Positions 1 to 7,163 of a stretch of DNA of 64,000 nucleotides are shown piece by piece. The stretch is from an uncultured Glaciecola sp. (GTDB lineage Bacteria; Pseudomonadota; Gammaproteobacteria; Enterobacterales; Alteromonadaceae): the NCBI GenBank assembly GCA_905479945.1, contig CAJQOP010000048.1:1-64000 (forward strand), in the 5' to 3' direction. Each line of letters opens with the position of its first letter. Within the stretch, counting starts at the first letter, position 1. Position numbers and translations under genes: made by a program. The notes below the pieces were generated by a model. That model was not told the DNA's origin and made no database searches. It saw only the letters and a program-made list of their open reading frames with translations.

Positions 1-167
1 AATCAGGTAGTTCAGGACCAATGTCGGCAAATGGCAAAAGCGCCACTTGACTGAAAAGCTCTGGCAGTCGGGTATGAGCGAGAAGCAGACATAGCACCCC
101 TCATAAATCAGTCATAATTTTTTAAGCGAAACATTGTACTTTCACAGTTTGTCACCCACCTTGAAGA
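1..167. other. Left edge, no assignable gene
   Basis: This stretch lies downstream of the hipA-like gene. On the minus strand an open frame runs off the left edge from about position 97, and a 26-codon ORF (12..92) follows a GAGGGG sequence. Neither can be tied to a family from so little sequence, so nothing is called. Confidence 0.3.
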
Positions 168-1505
168 TTATACGTCCTCCCCCAAGTACAAGCGATGAGC
201 TTTACCAACTTCGGCCACAAGTTCATCCATACCACCAAAGGCAACCAACCCAGATTGTTTCGCGTAATGCGACCAATTTGAAATCACTTTAACAACAGCG
301 TTCACCATCTTCTTAGCCTTCGCATTCCCAATATCAGCAAAACGCGCCACAGCTAATAGATCGTCTAACTGAATATCCCGTGTTTTGCCATTAATGGTCA
401 TTTGATGCTTACTAGTCCACCCAGCGCCATTGCTGTAAGTGATGTCGTAAGCTGGCGACAGTTGCCAAACACCAGACTGATCCATTAAAAACGAAATGTT
501 CTTTGTATGATCATCTTGGTTAACAGACACTACGTTGAGAACCATGCGTAGATAGAATTGCTCAATTTCTTTGGCCGATAAACCCAGCTGACGCATAACC
601 CCTATCGCCTGCTCATAGGAATAACCACCAGAAACATTAAAGTCATAATGAGCCATACCACACAGCGATTGCATATGAATCTTGTCACCACTATTAAGCC
701 TATCAAAGCGCTTAGTCATAAAGTGAGAGCGCCCGTTTTCTTCAAACAAACGACATTCATTCATTTCAACGCCAGCATCTAAGGCCATTAAGTAATACGC
801 GTATTCAAGCAAACCAAAGCCTTTCGGATCTGAAAGCAACTCTTTGTCTTTATTACCATCTACACCGTCAAACTTTAGCAAGTAGTAATCGAAACCTTCA
901 CCAGCTGGAGCCTGGCCAGTTTTAATAACATTGATTTCTTTATTCCACGCAATAACCGCTTTTGCTCGCGCACCACCAGCTGATGTACCAACCAAAATGA
1001 TTTGCTCAACGGTTTCGCGTCTCACATCCTGACTTTCATGATCAAACGTCGCGTCTAATTCTGTCTTTTCTTGAAGAGCCTTGTTGGCCAAGTCAACAAG
1101 ATCACTCAATTGAATCTCTGATACACGTTCTTTGATCTCGCCAACAGTCGGCCTAAACTCTAAACCACCCATACCACGAGAGCCGATATAACAAAGACGC
1201 TCTATCGGACTGAATGATTCTGGATCGCGAGAATTACGCTCTAACCACTGGTCAATCAATCGATTACCAAACTTGTCCGGCAAACTATCAGCCAACATTC
1301 CTGGTAACCCCTTAAAGGTTTCTACTGATAAATCACCAAACGAATAAGACTTACCGCTTAACGGCATCTTAATAGGCGATAACTCAATCCCCGAACGCTG
1401 AAAGTGCTTTGAATATTCAAAGAACCCCAAACTCCTTTGCCAAGTTACTGAACCAATCAATGTATCCCACAGGTATACATCAGCCTTTTCGATCACTTCT
1501 GCCAT
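168..1505 (-). CDS. hipA: HipA-like Ser/Thr kinase toxin
   Basis: Type II toxin-antitoxin kinase of the HipA family, 445 aa, close to the usual length. HipA kinases phosphorylate translation-related targets such as aminoacyl-tRNA synthetases and cause growth arrest; the target here is unknown. Seen in the protein: an N-terminal HipA subdomain (about 1-110), a glycine-rich ATP-loop segment GTSAGGARAK at about 173-182, the catalytic loop NQDDHTKN at about 329-336, and the metal-binding Asp in PAYDIT near residue 354. All kinase residues look intact, so it is probably active. It is the second gene of an operon: its ATG overlaps the TAA of the upstream hipB-like gene by one base (TAATG), which implies translational coupling. 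Regulation is expected through HipB binding at the upstream half-sites. Confidence 0.9.
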   Translation of the reverse strand: MAEVIEKADVYLWDTLIGSVTWQRSLGFFEYSKHFQRSGIELSPIKMPLSGKSYSFGDLSVETFKGLPGMLADSLPDKFGNRLIDQWLERNSRDPESFSPIERLCYIGSRGMGGLEFRPTVGEIKERVSEIQLSDLVDLANKALQEKTELDATFDHESQDVRRETVEQIILVGTSAGGARAKAVIAWNKEINVIKTGQAPAGEGFDYYLLKFDGVDGNKDKELLSDPKGFGLLEYAYYLMALDAGVEMNECRLFEENGRSHFMTKRFDRLNSGDKIHMQSLCGMAHYDFNVSGGYSYEQAIGVMRQLGLSAKEIEQFYLRMVLNVVSVNQDDHTKNISFLMDQSGVWQLSPAYDITYSNGAGWTSKHQMTINGKTRDIQLDDLLAVARFADIGNAKAKKMVNAVVKVISNWSHYAKQSGLVAFGGMDELVAEVGKAHRLYLGEDV

Positions 1506-1882
1506 TACTTGTCCTTGCCTCCATGTAATTGTTGAATCGTTTTATTCCACTCAAAACCCGTTGATTGCTTTTTTTCCCCCTTAGGTTTCGATACGCGCTT
1601 ACGCTTTTCATTTCTTGCTGTTAACAAAGACGCTGACTTAATTGGCGGCTCCGGCATAAAGTTATCTATCTCATGTAACTTGCCTAAGGCACGCATTACA
1701 GCCAACACCTTTGACATACCGACGCTTCGTTTACCGCCCTCCAAACTCTGAACAGTTGAAACATTTACGCCAGATTTGTCGGCCAACTCTTGTTGCTCTA
1801 ACCCTTCATTAAGACGCGCCTGCAAGAATCGGTTACCAATCATTTCCAAGATAGCTGCATTACTTTTTCTATCGAGTTCCAT
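1505..1882 (-). CDS. hipB: HipB-like XRE antitoxin/repressor
   Basis: Antitoxin and autorepressor of the hipBA pair, 125 aa. An XRE helix-turn-helix occupies about residues 18-70, with the pattern QQELADKSGVNVSTVQSLE followed by a GKRSVGMSKVLAVMRALG helix. The C-terminal third is strongly basic (RNEKRKRVSKPKGEKK), longer and more charged than a minimal HipB tail. The gene is first in the operon and overlaps hipA by one base. Immediately behind its start codon is TAATAGTG, one of four copies of the half-site found in the promoter region, so autoregulation is likely. The family is secure; the DNA target is inferred from the repeats. Confidence 0.88.
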   Translation of the reverse strand: MELDRKSNAAILEMIGNRFLQARLNEGLEQQELADKSGVNVSTVQSLEGGKRSVGMSKVLAVMRALGKLHEIDNFMPEPPIKSASLLTARNEKRKRVSKPKGEKKQSTGFEWNKTIQQLHGGKDK

Positions 1883-2021
1883 AATAGTGTTAATTTTCTA
1901 TATAATGTCTGATTATTGATATTATAGCGCATAAAAGCACTATTAATCAAACCCTTTAATAGTGTAAAAAAGAATTGTTATGTGGCTGAAACCGACAGTA
2001 GAATGCTTATTTTCACTATTA
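1882..2021 (-). promoter_or_regulatory. hipBA promoter and operator array
   Basis: On the minus strand TTGATT (1945-1950) and TATAAT (1921-1926) are separated by 18 bp and form a near-consensus sigma-70 promoter. Four copies of one half-site surround it: TAATAGTG at 1882-1889, CACTATTAA at 1938-1946, TTAATAGTG at 1956-1964 and CACTATTA at 2014-2021. The middle two form a perfect 9-bp inverted repeat with a 9-bp spacer that overlaps the -35 element. The outer copies lie 48 and 49 bp away, so the whole array is nearly symmetrical. Confidence 0.75.
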
Positions 2022-2387
2022 TGAATTTACACTTATAGGAACCTTAGCGCCTGCCTACGCATTAAGACACAGAACCTAACTTCCCTTGCTAGCCCATTTT
2101 TAAAGGCTTTGCATTTTCGATATAGAAATTCAGTGCAAGATGGGAATTTTGAGAACAACAATAGACCATCACAAAATCATATAATAGTAAGGGTTACTGA
2201 TGGGCCGAGTTTGGCACATTCTTTCCGTACAATTTTGAACGGCGTACGGCTGGTTTTGCCGTTTACTTGCCATTGCCAAACTGAACGCATTACCTCTTGT
2301 GAGCATTAAAAGTAATTCTTTTGTTACAACTTTCTTTCCACTATTTTGCTATTTTTCTAATTTGGAAAATCTTATCAATAAAAAACA
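2022..2387. other. Intergenic, no gene seen
   Basis: Between the hipBA control region and the next terminator. A 66-codon plus-strand ORF (2109..2309) is present, but it has no ribosome binding site, no recognisable domain and a composition unlike the neighbouring genes. Confidence 0.4.
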
Positions 2388-2409
2388 AAACCCGCTCAAA
2401 AGCGGGTTT
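2388..2409 (-). terminator. Rho-independent terminator
   Basis: AAACCCGCT and AGCGGGTTT form a 9-bp stem with a 4-nt loop. Read on the minus strand it is followed by a T-rich stretch (GGGTTTTGTTTTTT), as expected for the end of the unit that carries the 160-aa secreted protein. Confidence 0.8.
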
Positions 2410-2442
2410 ATCATAAACGGGTCAGCTCCAAACTTTAATTAC

Positions 2443-2637
2443 TCAGTTCCAAACATTAATTAGATCTGACATATATGACGTGTTGAGCGATTCTTTAACC
2501 ATAAGTGGGTCATCAAATAAAGGATGCAGCACCTGACCTTCTAATCGTTCCCTAACATCTTCAAAGGAAGGTGGACTTTTATCCAACATTTCAATGAGTC
2601 GTGACCGGCTTACCTTCAATTTTAACGCAAGAAGCAT
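2443..2637 (-). CDS. Small hypothetical ORF, doubtful
   Basis: A 64-codon ORF in a different frame from the upstream 160-aa gene, overlapping its 3' end by 47 bp and ending 34 bp before a good terminator. The residues look protein-like (for example SFEDVRERLEGQVLHPLF), but there is no Shine-Dalgarno sequence before its ATG and I recognise no family. It could be a frameshifted tail of the preceding gene, a coupled small cistron, or chance. Confidence 0.25.
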   Translation of the reverse strand: MLLALKLKVSRSRLIEMLDKSPPSFEDVRERLEGQVLHPLFDDPLMVKESLNTSYMSDLINVWN

Positions 2638-3073
2638 GTGTAACGTGCACTACAGATGAACCTGAAGAAGACGACGTAAGCCCGTTTTGTGAACTACCTG
2701 AAGTTGACCCATTCACACAGGGATATGGTACCGGAATTGGTGCTGCTATGCGTTCATTACTATTGGAGGTATTCAAGTTTGCATTAAGCTGCTTCTTCGT
2801 TTCACGCCAGTTCGGTTCTGGAAGAACCAAAGCCCCTGCATTAATTTTTTTACGTACTTCTGCGACCTGTGCTTTGGTAATTATATTATCGGACCCTGTT
2901 AGACCACCAATACAATGATAGTCTGGATTATTAGCAGCGAAAACCATACACACTTCCCAGCCCATTTCGCCATAACTGCCGGTGGTCCAGTTCACGAGTA
3001 ATGCGGCATTGGCAGGAATAGAGGTAATTGTTGCAGATAGCAAAGCTAGTCCTAATATTGTTTTCTTCATCAT
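2591..3073 (-). CDS. Hypothetical secreted protein
   Basis: 160 aa with a clear Sec signal peptide (KKTILGLALLSATITSIPANA, cleavage about residue 23), so it is likely periplasmic or extracellular. The mature part has several cysteines (in VCMVFA, YHCIGG, YPCVNG and ASCVKI), which suggests disulfides. A low-complexity Ser/Gly/Thr region lies near the C-terminus. I recognise no family. A minus-strand terminator lies about 180 bp downstream, beyond a doubtful 64-codon ORF. It reads towards hipBA but is separated from it by that terminator. Confidence 0.6.
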   Translation of the reverse strand: MMKKTILGLALLSATITSIPANAALLVNWTTGSYGEMGWEVCMVFAANNPDYHCIGGLTGSDNIITKAQVAEVRKKINAGALVLPEPNWRETKKQLNANLNTSNSNERIAAPIPVPYPCVNGSTSGSSQNGLTSSSSGSSVVHVTHASCVKIEGKPVTTH

Positions 3074-3357
3074 TTCTCTCTTTGTGCTTAAATCCGAGCC
3101 CGAGTGGCACGTTTGTATTTTTTCTTGTATCTGAAAATTAAACTAAAAAACATACATAAGCAACAAGGACCATGGGGTAAGACTAGTTAGGCGACGAAGT
3201 TTTTTATCCACTAATTATCATTTTAAAGGCGGATATTACTATTTGATTAGGTGTATTGACGGTCAGCAACGAGCGGATAGCGGATAGTCGACAGTGTTAC
3301 CGTGACGATTTACTTGCCGGCAATTGCGGCCGTTGAAAAAATAAAGTAACTAAACGC
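3074..3357. other. Intergenic, 7-bp repeat only
   Basis: This gap lies between the secreted-protein gene and the terminator of the bufferin operon. It holds a short duplication of CGGATAG near 3274-3287 but no ORF or structure that I can support. Confidence 0.35.
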
Positions 3358-3382
3358 AAAAACGCGCCATTGAGGCGCGTTT
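3358..3382 (-). terminator. Terminator of the bufferin operon
   Basis: AAACGCGCC and GGCGCGTTT form a strong stem with a 5-nt loop. Read on the minus strand the second arm continues into a run of five T. It lies about 20 bp past the DoxX stop codon and closes the buf operon. Confidence 0.85.
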
Positions 3383-3402
3383 GAAAGTAAAAGTAGTAGC
3401 GC

Positions 3403-3834
3403 TTATTTAATTTTCATTAAATTATCAAGAGAGAGCTTGCCAGCGCCCCATACTGCAACTAATACCATTAAAGCTCCCCACAAAATATGCTCGTTCAATG
3501 CAGCTGCTGGCATATCTTCGAAACTAACCACAGCAATATAGTTAACGATGAAAAGACCAATTGCAGCTTTTCTGCCCAACAAACCTATTACCAGCAAAAT
3601 CGGCAGTACTATTTCTCCAAAGGTAGCCAGGTAAGCCGCAACTTCGAAATTCAGCACCGGAACAGCATATTCATATTCAAACAATAATAAGGTTGATTCC
3701 CAATCACGCAGCTTAGTCAAACCCGCTTTAAAAAATACCCACGCCACATAGAACCGAGCAGCAAGCAGAAGTAGAGGTTGAAGAAGGTCTAGTTTGCCTA
3801 AAATAGCGTTATAAAAATTTATTAGCTTAGTCAT
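3403..3834 (-). CDS. DoxX-family membrane protein (BufD-like)
   Basis: 143 aa, the usual DoxX size, with four predicted membrane helices and the family pattern ARFYVAWVFFKAGLTKLRDW at the N-terminus followed by FGEIVLPILLVIGLLGRKAA. DoxX proteins are inner-membrane proteins linked to redox or quinone-side reactions. This one is the last gene of a bufA-bufB-bufC-doxX operon, an order known from bufferin systems, where a DoxX protein is a frequent fourth member. It starts about 50 bp after the bufC stop and ends just before a terminator. The family is secure; the role in bufferin maturation or metal handling is inferred from context. Confidence 0.85.
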   Translation of the reverse strand: MTKLINFYNAILGKLDLLQPLLLLAARFYVAWVFFKAGLTKLRDWESTLLLFEYEYAVPVLNFEVAAYLATFGEIVLPILLVIGLLGRKAAIGLFIVNYIAVVSFEDMPAAALNEHILWGALMVLVAVWGAGKLSLDNLMKIK

Positions 3835-3883
3835 ATGTATCTCTCTTTTGTTGATTGTGTGCAGGCTTTTTTTAGGTACTTTT

Positions 3884-4681
3884 TTAAACTACTGCAAAAA
3901 TTAATTTATTTGATATCGCTTTCGTTAACCATTCACTTAAGTCAATATTTTGCGAACTTATCGTCTCAATGACCGTGTTTACAGACGCTTTTTCACTTAG
4001 CTTTTGAATTACTAATGCTTCAGCTTCTGATACAAATTCAAATTGTGCTTTGTACTCTGCACGCCACAAAACAAGAGACCGAGGAGATTCAGTATTTATT
4101 GCATTATTTATTGATTTTGTGATGATTTTTAATAATTCTTGCCGAGCTCCTGCTCCCTCAGCGGTCTGAAGATGAGGATCATGTATTAATTGGTACAAAT
4201 CGACAATAGGAAACCAAGAGTCAAGCACTTGCAAGCCCGGAGCTGAATCAAAGATAAGTGTCGACGTGTCACCTGTTTCCATTAATGCAAATGACGCAGC
4301 TTCGAAGGCTTTGTCTTTTTCACGTTGACTGCAATGAATAGCCCAATCCAATTCAGCTACTTCACTCAAAAATGGAAATGCTTCTAATTCTTCTTGGTCT
4401 TCAATAAACTCAGGGAGAGACTGTCCGTACTCAGCCCAATCAAAACTGACTTTAGACTCATGCTGCAGCAGCTTTCTGGATAGCACTCGAAAAGTGTCTA
4501 TGCCGATAAATCCTTCAACCGTAGGGTAAGTGATGGATAGCGCTCTTATGCCGTTTTCTATGAAGTTGTTTGAATAAATATTAAGCGCTGTTCGAGTTGC
4601 CTGATCATGCGTTTCTTCAGGCGCAACTTTGCCAAATATAGACTTAACTAGTTGCGCTTGATATCGCTGGTTATAGTTCAC
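3884..4681 (-). CDS. bufC: DUF2063 protein, bufferin partner BufC/HvfC
   Basis: 265 aa. The N-terminal domain matches DUF2063 (HvfC/BufC), with ALNIYSNNFIENGIRALSITYPTVEGFIG near residues 32-60 and DWAEYGQSLPEFIE near 80-95. In characterised RiPP systems this family partners an MNIO enzyme (DUF692) and helps present the precursor peptide. The gene overlaps the preceding bufB by four bases (start GTG within GTGA), a sign of translational coupling. The N-terminal domain is sometimes annotated as putative DNA-binding, but operon context argues for a maturation partner. A cytosolic protein is expected because no signal peptide is seen. Confidence 0.85.
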   Translation of the reverse strand: MNYNQRYQAQLVKSIFGKVAPEETHDQATRTALNIYSNNFIENGIRALSITYPTVEGFIGIDTFRVLSRKLLQHESKVSFDWAEYGQSLPEFIEDQEELEAFPFLSEVAELDWAIHCSQREKDKAFEAASFALMETGDTSTLIFDSAPGLQVLDSWFPIVDLYQLIHDPHLQTAEGAGARQELLKIITKSINNAINTESPRSLVLWRAEYKAQFEFVSEAEALVIQKLSEKASVNTVIETISSQNIDLSEWLTKAISNKLIFAVV

Positions 4682-5628
4682 AATTTTGCGTTCAATGATA
4701 TGCGGCGAGCCTTATCGGCTTCAGCCAGTAAAACAGACCATTCTGGAATTTGTGTATCCCACTCAACCAGTGTGGGTGTATTGGGAAATTTGTGTAATGC
4801 AAATTGATATAAATCCCAACACTGATCAGACACGGGTGCACCATGATCATCGATAATAAAGCTGGGCTGACCTAAGGATGAATTATCACTTTGATCTGTA
4901 TAACCCGCTAAGTGAATTTCACCTACTGCGCTAGCTGGCAACGTGCTTATGCGCTGTTTTACCGCTTCAAATGAAATGGCCCCAAGCGGAATGGTCCCAG
5001 GCGGATCATAAACGCTTTTATTCAACTCATTAATAATCAAATTATTCAAATCGAGCAATAGTCCACATCCCGATTGTTTGCACATGGCAACTAAAAACTC
5101 AAACTCAGTCATTTGATCCTGGTTTTCCGCCGCCAGTTGACTGGGCGATATATAAGCTGACAGATTTTCAATTAATAGCGGACGCTGAATACTGTCTTGC
5201 ACATGTTGAATATGCGCAACAATATTGTTCAATGAATCCAAATTATAAGGAATTGGTAATAAGTCGCCGCTGTGAAGGATATTTCCATCCACTTCTGCGC
5301 GATTGAAACAAAGATGCTCTGAAACTAAAATGGGTTGTGTACTTTTTACTAGCTCGGTAAATTGTTGCAGAACATTCTTAGGTGTTGCCAAGACAGAGCC
5401 CAATCCCAGTGAAGTGCCGTGCACACTTAATGGATAAGCTTCTGCAATCTCGTGAATGAGAGAGCGACTTGCGCCACCAGAAGCAAAGAAATTTTCGGCG
5501 TGAACTTCGACAAAATCAACATTTTGTTTTGCACCACCTAATACTTCTGCATAGTGGGAATGACGAAGCCCAACACCTATTAAGGTATTGGGCTTCGTAT
5601 TGGCTGTGTTATTTAGTGAATGGTTCAC
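4678..5628 (-). CDS. bufB: MNIO-family (DUF692) peptide-modifying enzyme BufB
   Basis: Multinuclear non-haem iron oxidase of the DUF692/MbnB family, 316 aa. These TIM-barrel enzymes oxidise cysteines of precursor peptides; in bufferins they make 5-thiooxazoles. Conserved metal-ligand segments are visible: LRHSHY (about 21-26), VEVHAENFF (40-48), VHGTSLGLGS (69-78), SEHLCF (103-108), IENLSAY (153-159), LLDLNNL (191-197), EIHLAGY (237-243) and LVEWD near the C-terminus. The start is a GTG two bases after the bufA stop codon, and the end overlaps bufC by four bases, so bufA-B-C form a tightly coupled operon. The substrate is almost certainly the adjacent BufA peptide. Confidence 0.9.
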   Translation of the reverse strand: MNHSLNNTANTKPNTLIGVGLRHSHYAEVLGGAKQNVDFVEVHAENFFASGGASRSLIHEIAEAYPLSVHGTSLGLGSVLATPKNVLQQFTELVKSTQPILVSEHLCFNRAEVDGNILHSGDLLPIPYNLDSLNNIVAHIQHVQDSIQRPLLIENLSAYISPSQLAAENQDQMTEFEFLVAMCKQSGCGLLLDLNNLIINELNKSVYDPPGTIPLGAISFEAVKQRISTLPASAVGEIHLAGYTDQSDNSSLGQPSFIIDDHGAPVSDQCWDLYQFALHKFPNTPTLVEWDTQIPEWSVLLAEADKARRISLNAKL

Positions 5629-5630
5629 TA

Positions 5631-5930
5631 CTAGCCGTTTTTCTTAGCCTTCATAGCTTTAAACATTTTCTTTGCTTCTTTACGATCAAAACCACCAAGA
5701 TCTGAGCATGTACCACCTGGTACTAAACGCCATTCACCGATATCATTATCAACCGTCGATTGACCAGCACAGCTATGTGTACCTGCTAAGTTTGCGCAGT
5801 CATTTGCGCCAGCTGCTGAAATGCCATAGCACTTCTCTTTTTTCTTCTTATCTCCAGCTTCTGCTGTATCGATAACACCGGTAGTCATAATTGTTGCGAG
5901 TGCTGCGGCAATTGCTAAGTTAGTTTTCAT
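5631..5930 (-). CDS. bufA: Bufferin precursor peptide BufA (DUF2282)
   Basis: 99 aa from the ATG at 5930, which has AAGGA eight bases upstream; the longer 126-aa ORF start lacks such a site and would put residues before the signal peptide. It has a Sec signal peptide (MKTNLAIAAALATIMTTGVI, cleavage near AEA-G) and four cysteines in the DUF2282/bufferin-1 pattern: KCYGISAAGANDC, THSCAG and GGTCSDLGG (C34, C44, C54, C75). A Lys-rich segment and a basic C-terminal tail flank the core. Known bufferins are RiPPs exported after their Cys residues are converted by BufB/BufC, and they bind copper in the periplasm. The family and operon fit closely; which cysteines are modified here is not shown. Confidence 0.9.
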   Translation of the reverse strand: MKTNLAIAAALATIMTTGVIDTAEAGDKKKKEKCYGISAAGANDCANLAGTHSCAGQSTVDNDIGEWRLVPGGTCSDLGGFDRKEAKKMFKAMKAKKNG

Positions 5931-6080
5931 AAATGAATCCTTATTGTTTAAAAAATTGTCTGCATATGCAGGATAAATAGTTAAACCGTGAAATGGAACT
6001 AAAAATTTCAATCGGCTGTGCTTTTTTTCATTAATACTTGTTGACCATGTAGACTGAATCTCGTTAAGAGATTGAAAAAA

Positions 6081-6581
6081 TTATAAATCTGACGCTGCTT
6101 TGTCGGCAATTTGTATCCAAATATCATTCGCTGTGACAATCAATTCTTCTTTCTCGCCAACCCATCTACTTTGTACTTTTTTATTCAAATTCAAATAAAG
6201 TTTGTCATCCACTACCGCCCAAGCTTCAGGGTCAATATCAAATTTATATTCTTTTGAAACACCATACGCACAATAACCACCATACTGTGGCGCATATTTA
6301 TCAGGGTTACCTTTGAATAACGACTCATTTTCAGAAGAACTGAAGTAGTACGTTGCACCTAAATGCTCAGCATTGAATTGCGAACTGCCTTTAACAGGTT
6401 TTGCTTCAGTGAAATAAGCAACTGGGTCGAATCCTTTGATAGCCAGACGACTCTCATCAACATTGACCGCATTAATTGACGACGCTACTTGCGTTGGAAT
6501 AAGACCACAAGAGGTCACTGTAAAAGCAATGACTAAAGCCGCTGCGGTAAGTAATTTCGAACCTGAAAGTTTGCCGAACAT
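6081..6581 (-). CDS. YHS-domain lipoprotein
   Basis: 166 aa. The lipobox VTSC near residue 25 and the hydrophobic N-terminus mark a lipoprotein. The mature part is a YHS domain: GFDPVAYFTEAKPVKGS at about 49-65 and YAPQYGGYCAYGVS at about 96-109. YHS domains are small, metal-associated folds often found with copper and heavy-metal proteins. The gene lies about 150 bp upstream of bufA on the same strand with no clear terminator between them, so it may be read with the bufferin operon or share its metal response. The role is inferred from domain and context only. Confidence 0.8.
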   Translation of the reverse strand: MFGKLSGSKLLTAAALVIAFTVTSCGLIPTQVASSINAVNVDESRLAIKGFDPVAYFTEAKPVKGSSQFNAEHLGATYYFSSSENESLFKGNPDKYAPQYGGYCAYGVSKEYKFDIDPEAWAVVDDKLYLNLNKKVQSRWVGEKEELIVTANDIWIQIADKAASDL

Positions 6582-6815
6582 TGTTAGCTCCTAATTTATA
6601 TATTTCGTTTAATTAAAGCACGTCACCATGCTTATTTTGTATATGGGGTTTGCATAACCAGTGATATTAACTAGCGCTATGTTAGTTTTGGCTCAGAAGT
6701 TAGCAAACTCGAATATAAGACCCATGGAGTTTTCAATTACTTTCAAAAATTTTTCAAAAAATATAAATAAATTGTTGTTATTCAGTACAAAGAAACATAA
6801 AACACTCGGCAGCCC
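6582..6815. other. Intergenic upstream of the YHS/buf unit
   Basis: About 230 bp, AT-rich, between the YHS lipoprotein start and the stop of the alkyltransferase-like gene. It should hold the YHS/buf promoter. I see only an 8-bp palindrome TAGCGCTA near 6672 and no convincing metal-responsive operator. Confidence 0.3.
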
Positions 6816-7163
6816 TTAATATTTAAGCCCAAAAAGTAATTCTCCCAAATCGGGATGCCATTGAAATTCTGATAGCTTTACACGATTGTTTAGCACAACA
6901 ACGTCGTCTTCTTGTAATAACCCTGTTTGCAGCAAGGCTTGTTCGCTGCCTTTAGGGAAGGCTAACTGGCCGCTTGAGCGCAGCACTTTATGCCAAGCCA
7001 CTTTGCGACCTTTTGGCACATGCCCTAAGCTTTTCCCTACCAACCTCGCTCGCCCCGGCAGGCCCGCTAAGTCAGCAATTTGGCCATAACTAGCCACTTT
7101 ACCTTTAGGAATAAGGTCGACTGTAGCCCAAATTTTTTTGTAAGCAACAAGTGTTTGACTCAA
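6816..7163 (-). CDS. Alkyltransferase-like protein (ATL)
   Basis: 115 aa, with the C-terminal domain of O6-alkylguanine-DNA alkyltransferases: IPKGKVASYGQIADLAG (about 18-34), the helix-turn-helix Arg region PGRARLVGKSL, and VAWHKVL at 55-61. In true alkyltransferases this last motif is PCHRV with the acceptor Cys; here Trp57 stands at that position, as in ATL proteins, so it should bind damaged bases without repairing them and hand them to nucleotide excision repair. The start codon lies in a 4-base overlap (ATGA) with the kynureninase stop, so it is co-translated with kynU although the functions seem unrelated. Confidence 0.88.
   Translation of the reverse strand: MSQTLVAYKKIWATVDLIPKGKVASYGQIADLAGLPGRARLVGKSLGHVPKGRKVAWHKVLRSSGQLAFPKGSEQALLQTGLLQEDDVVVLNNRVKLSEFQWHPDLGELLFGLKY

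Noticed and set aside
2109-2309. 66-codon plus-strand ORF
   Set aside because: No ribosome binding site, no domain and no partner gene; composition does not resemble the genes around it.
3884-4681. DNA-binding transcription factor call for the DUF2063 protein
   Set aside because: Some databases label the domain putative DNA-binding, but the operon with bufA and bufB supports a maturation role.
5631-6011. 126-aa version of the bufferin precursor
   Set aside because: The start at 5930 has a good ribosome binding site and begins directly with the signal peptide; the extra 27 residues are not typical.
6057-6073. AATCTC/GAGATT hairpin after the YHS gene
   Set aside because: Short stem without a T-run on the transcribed strand, so not called a terminator; YHS-buf readthrough stays possible.
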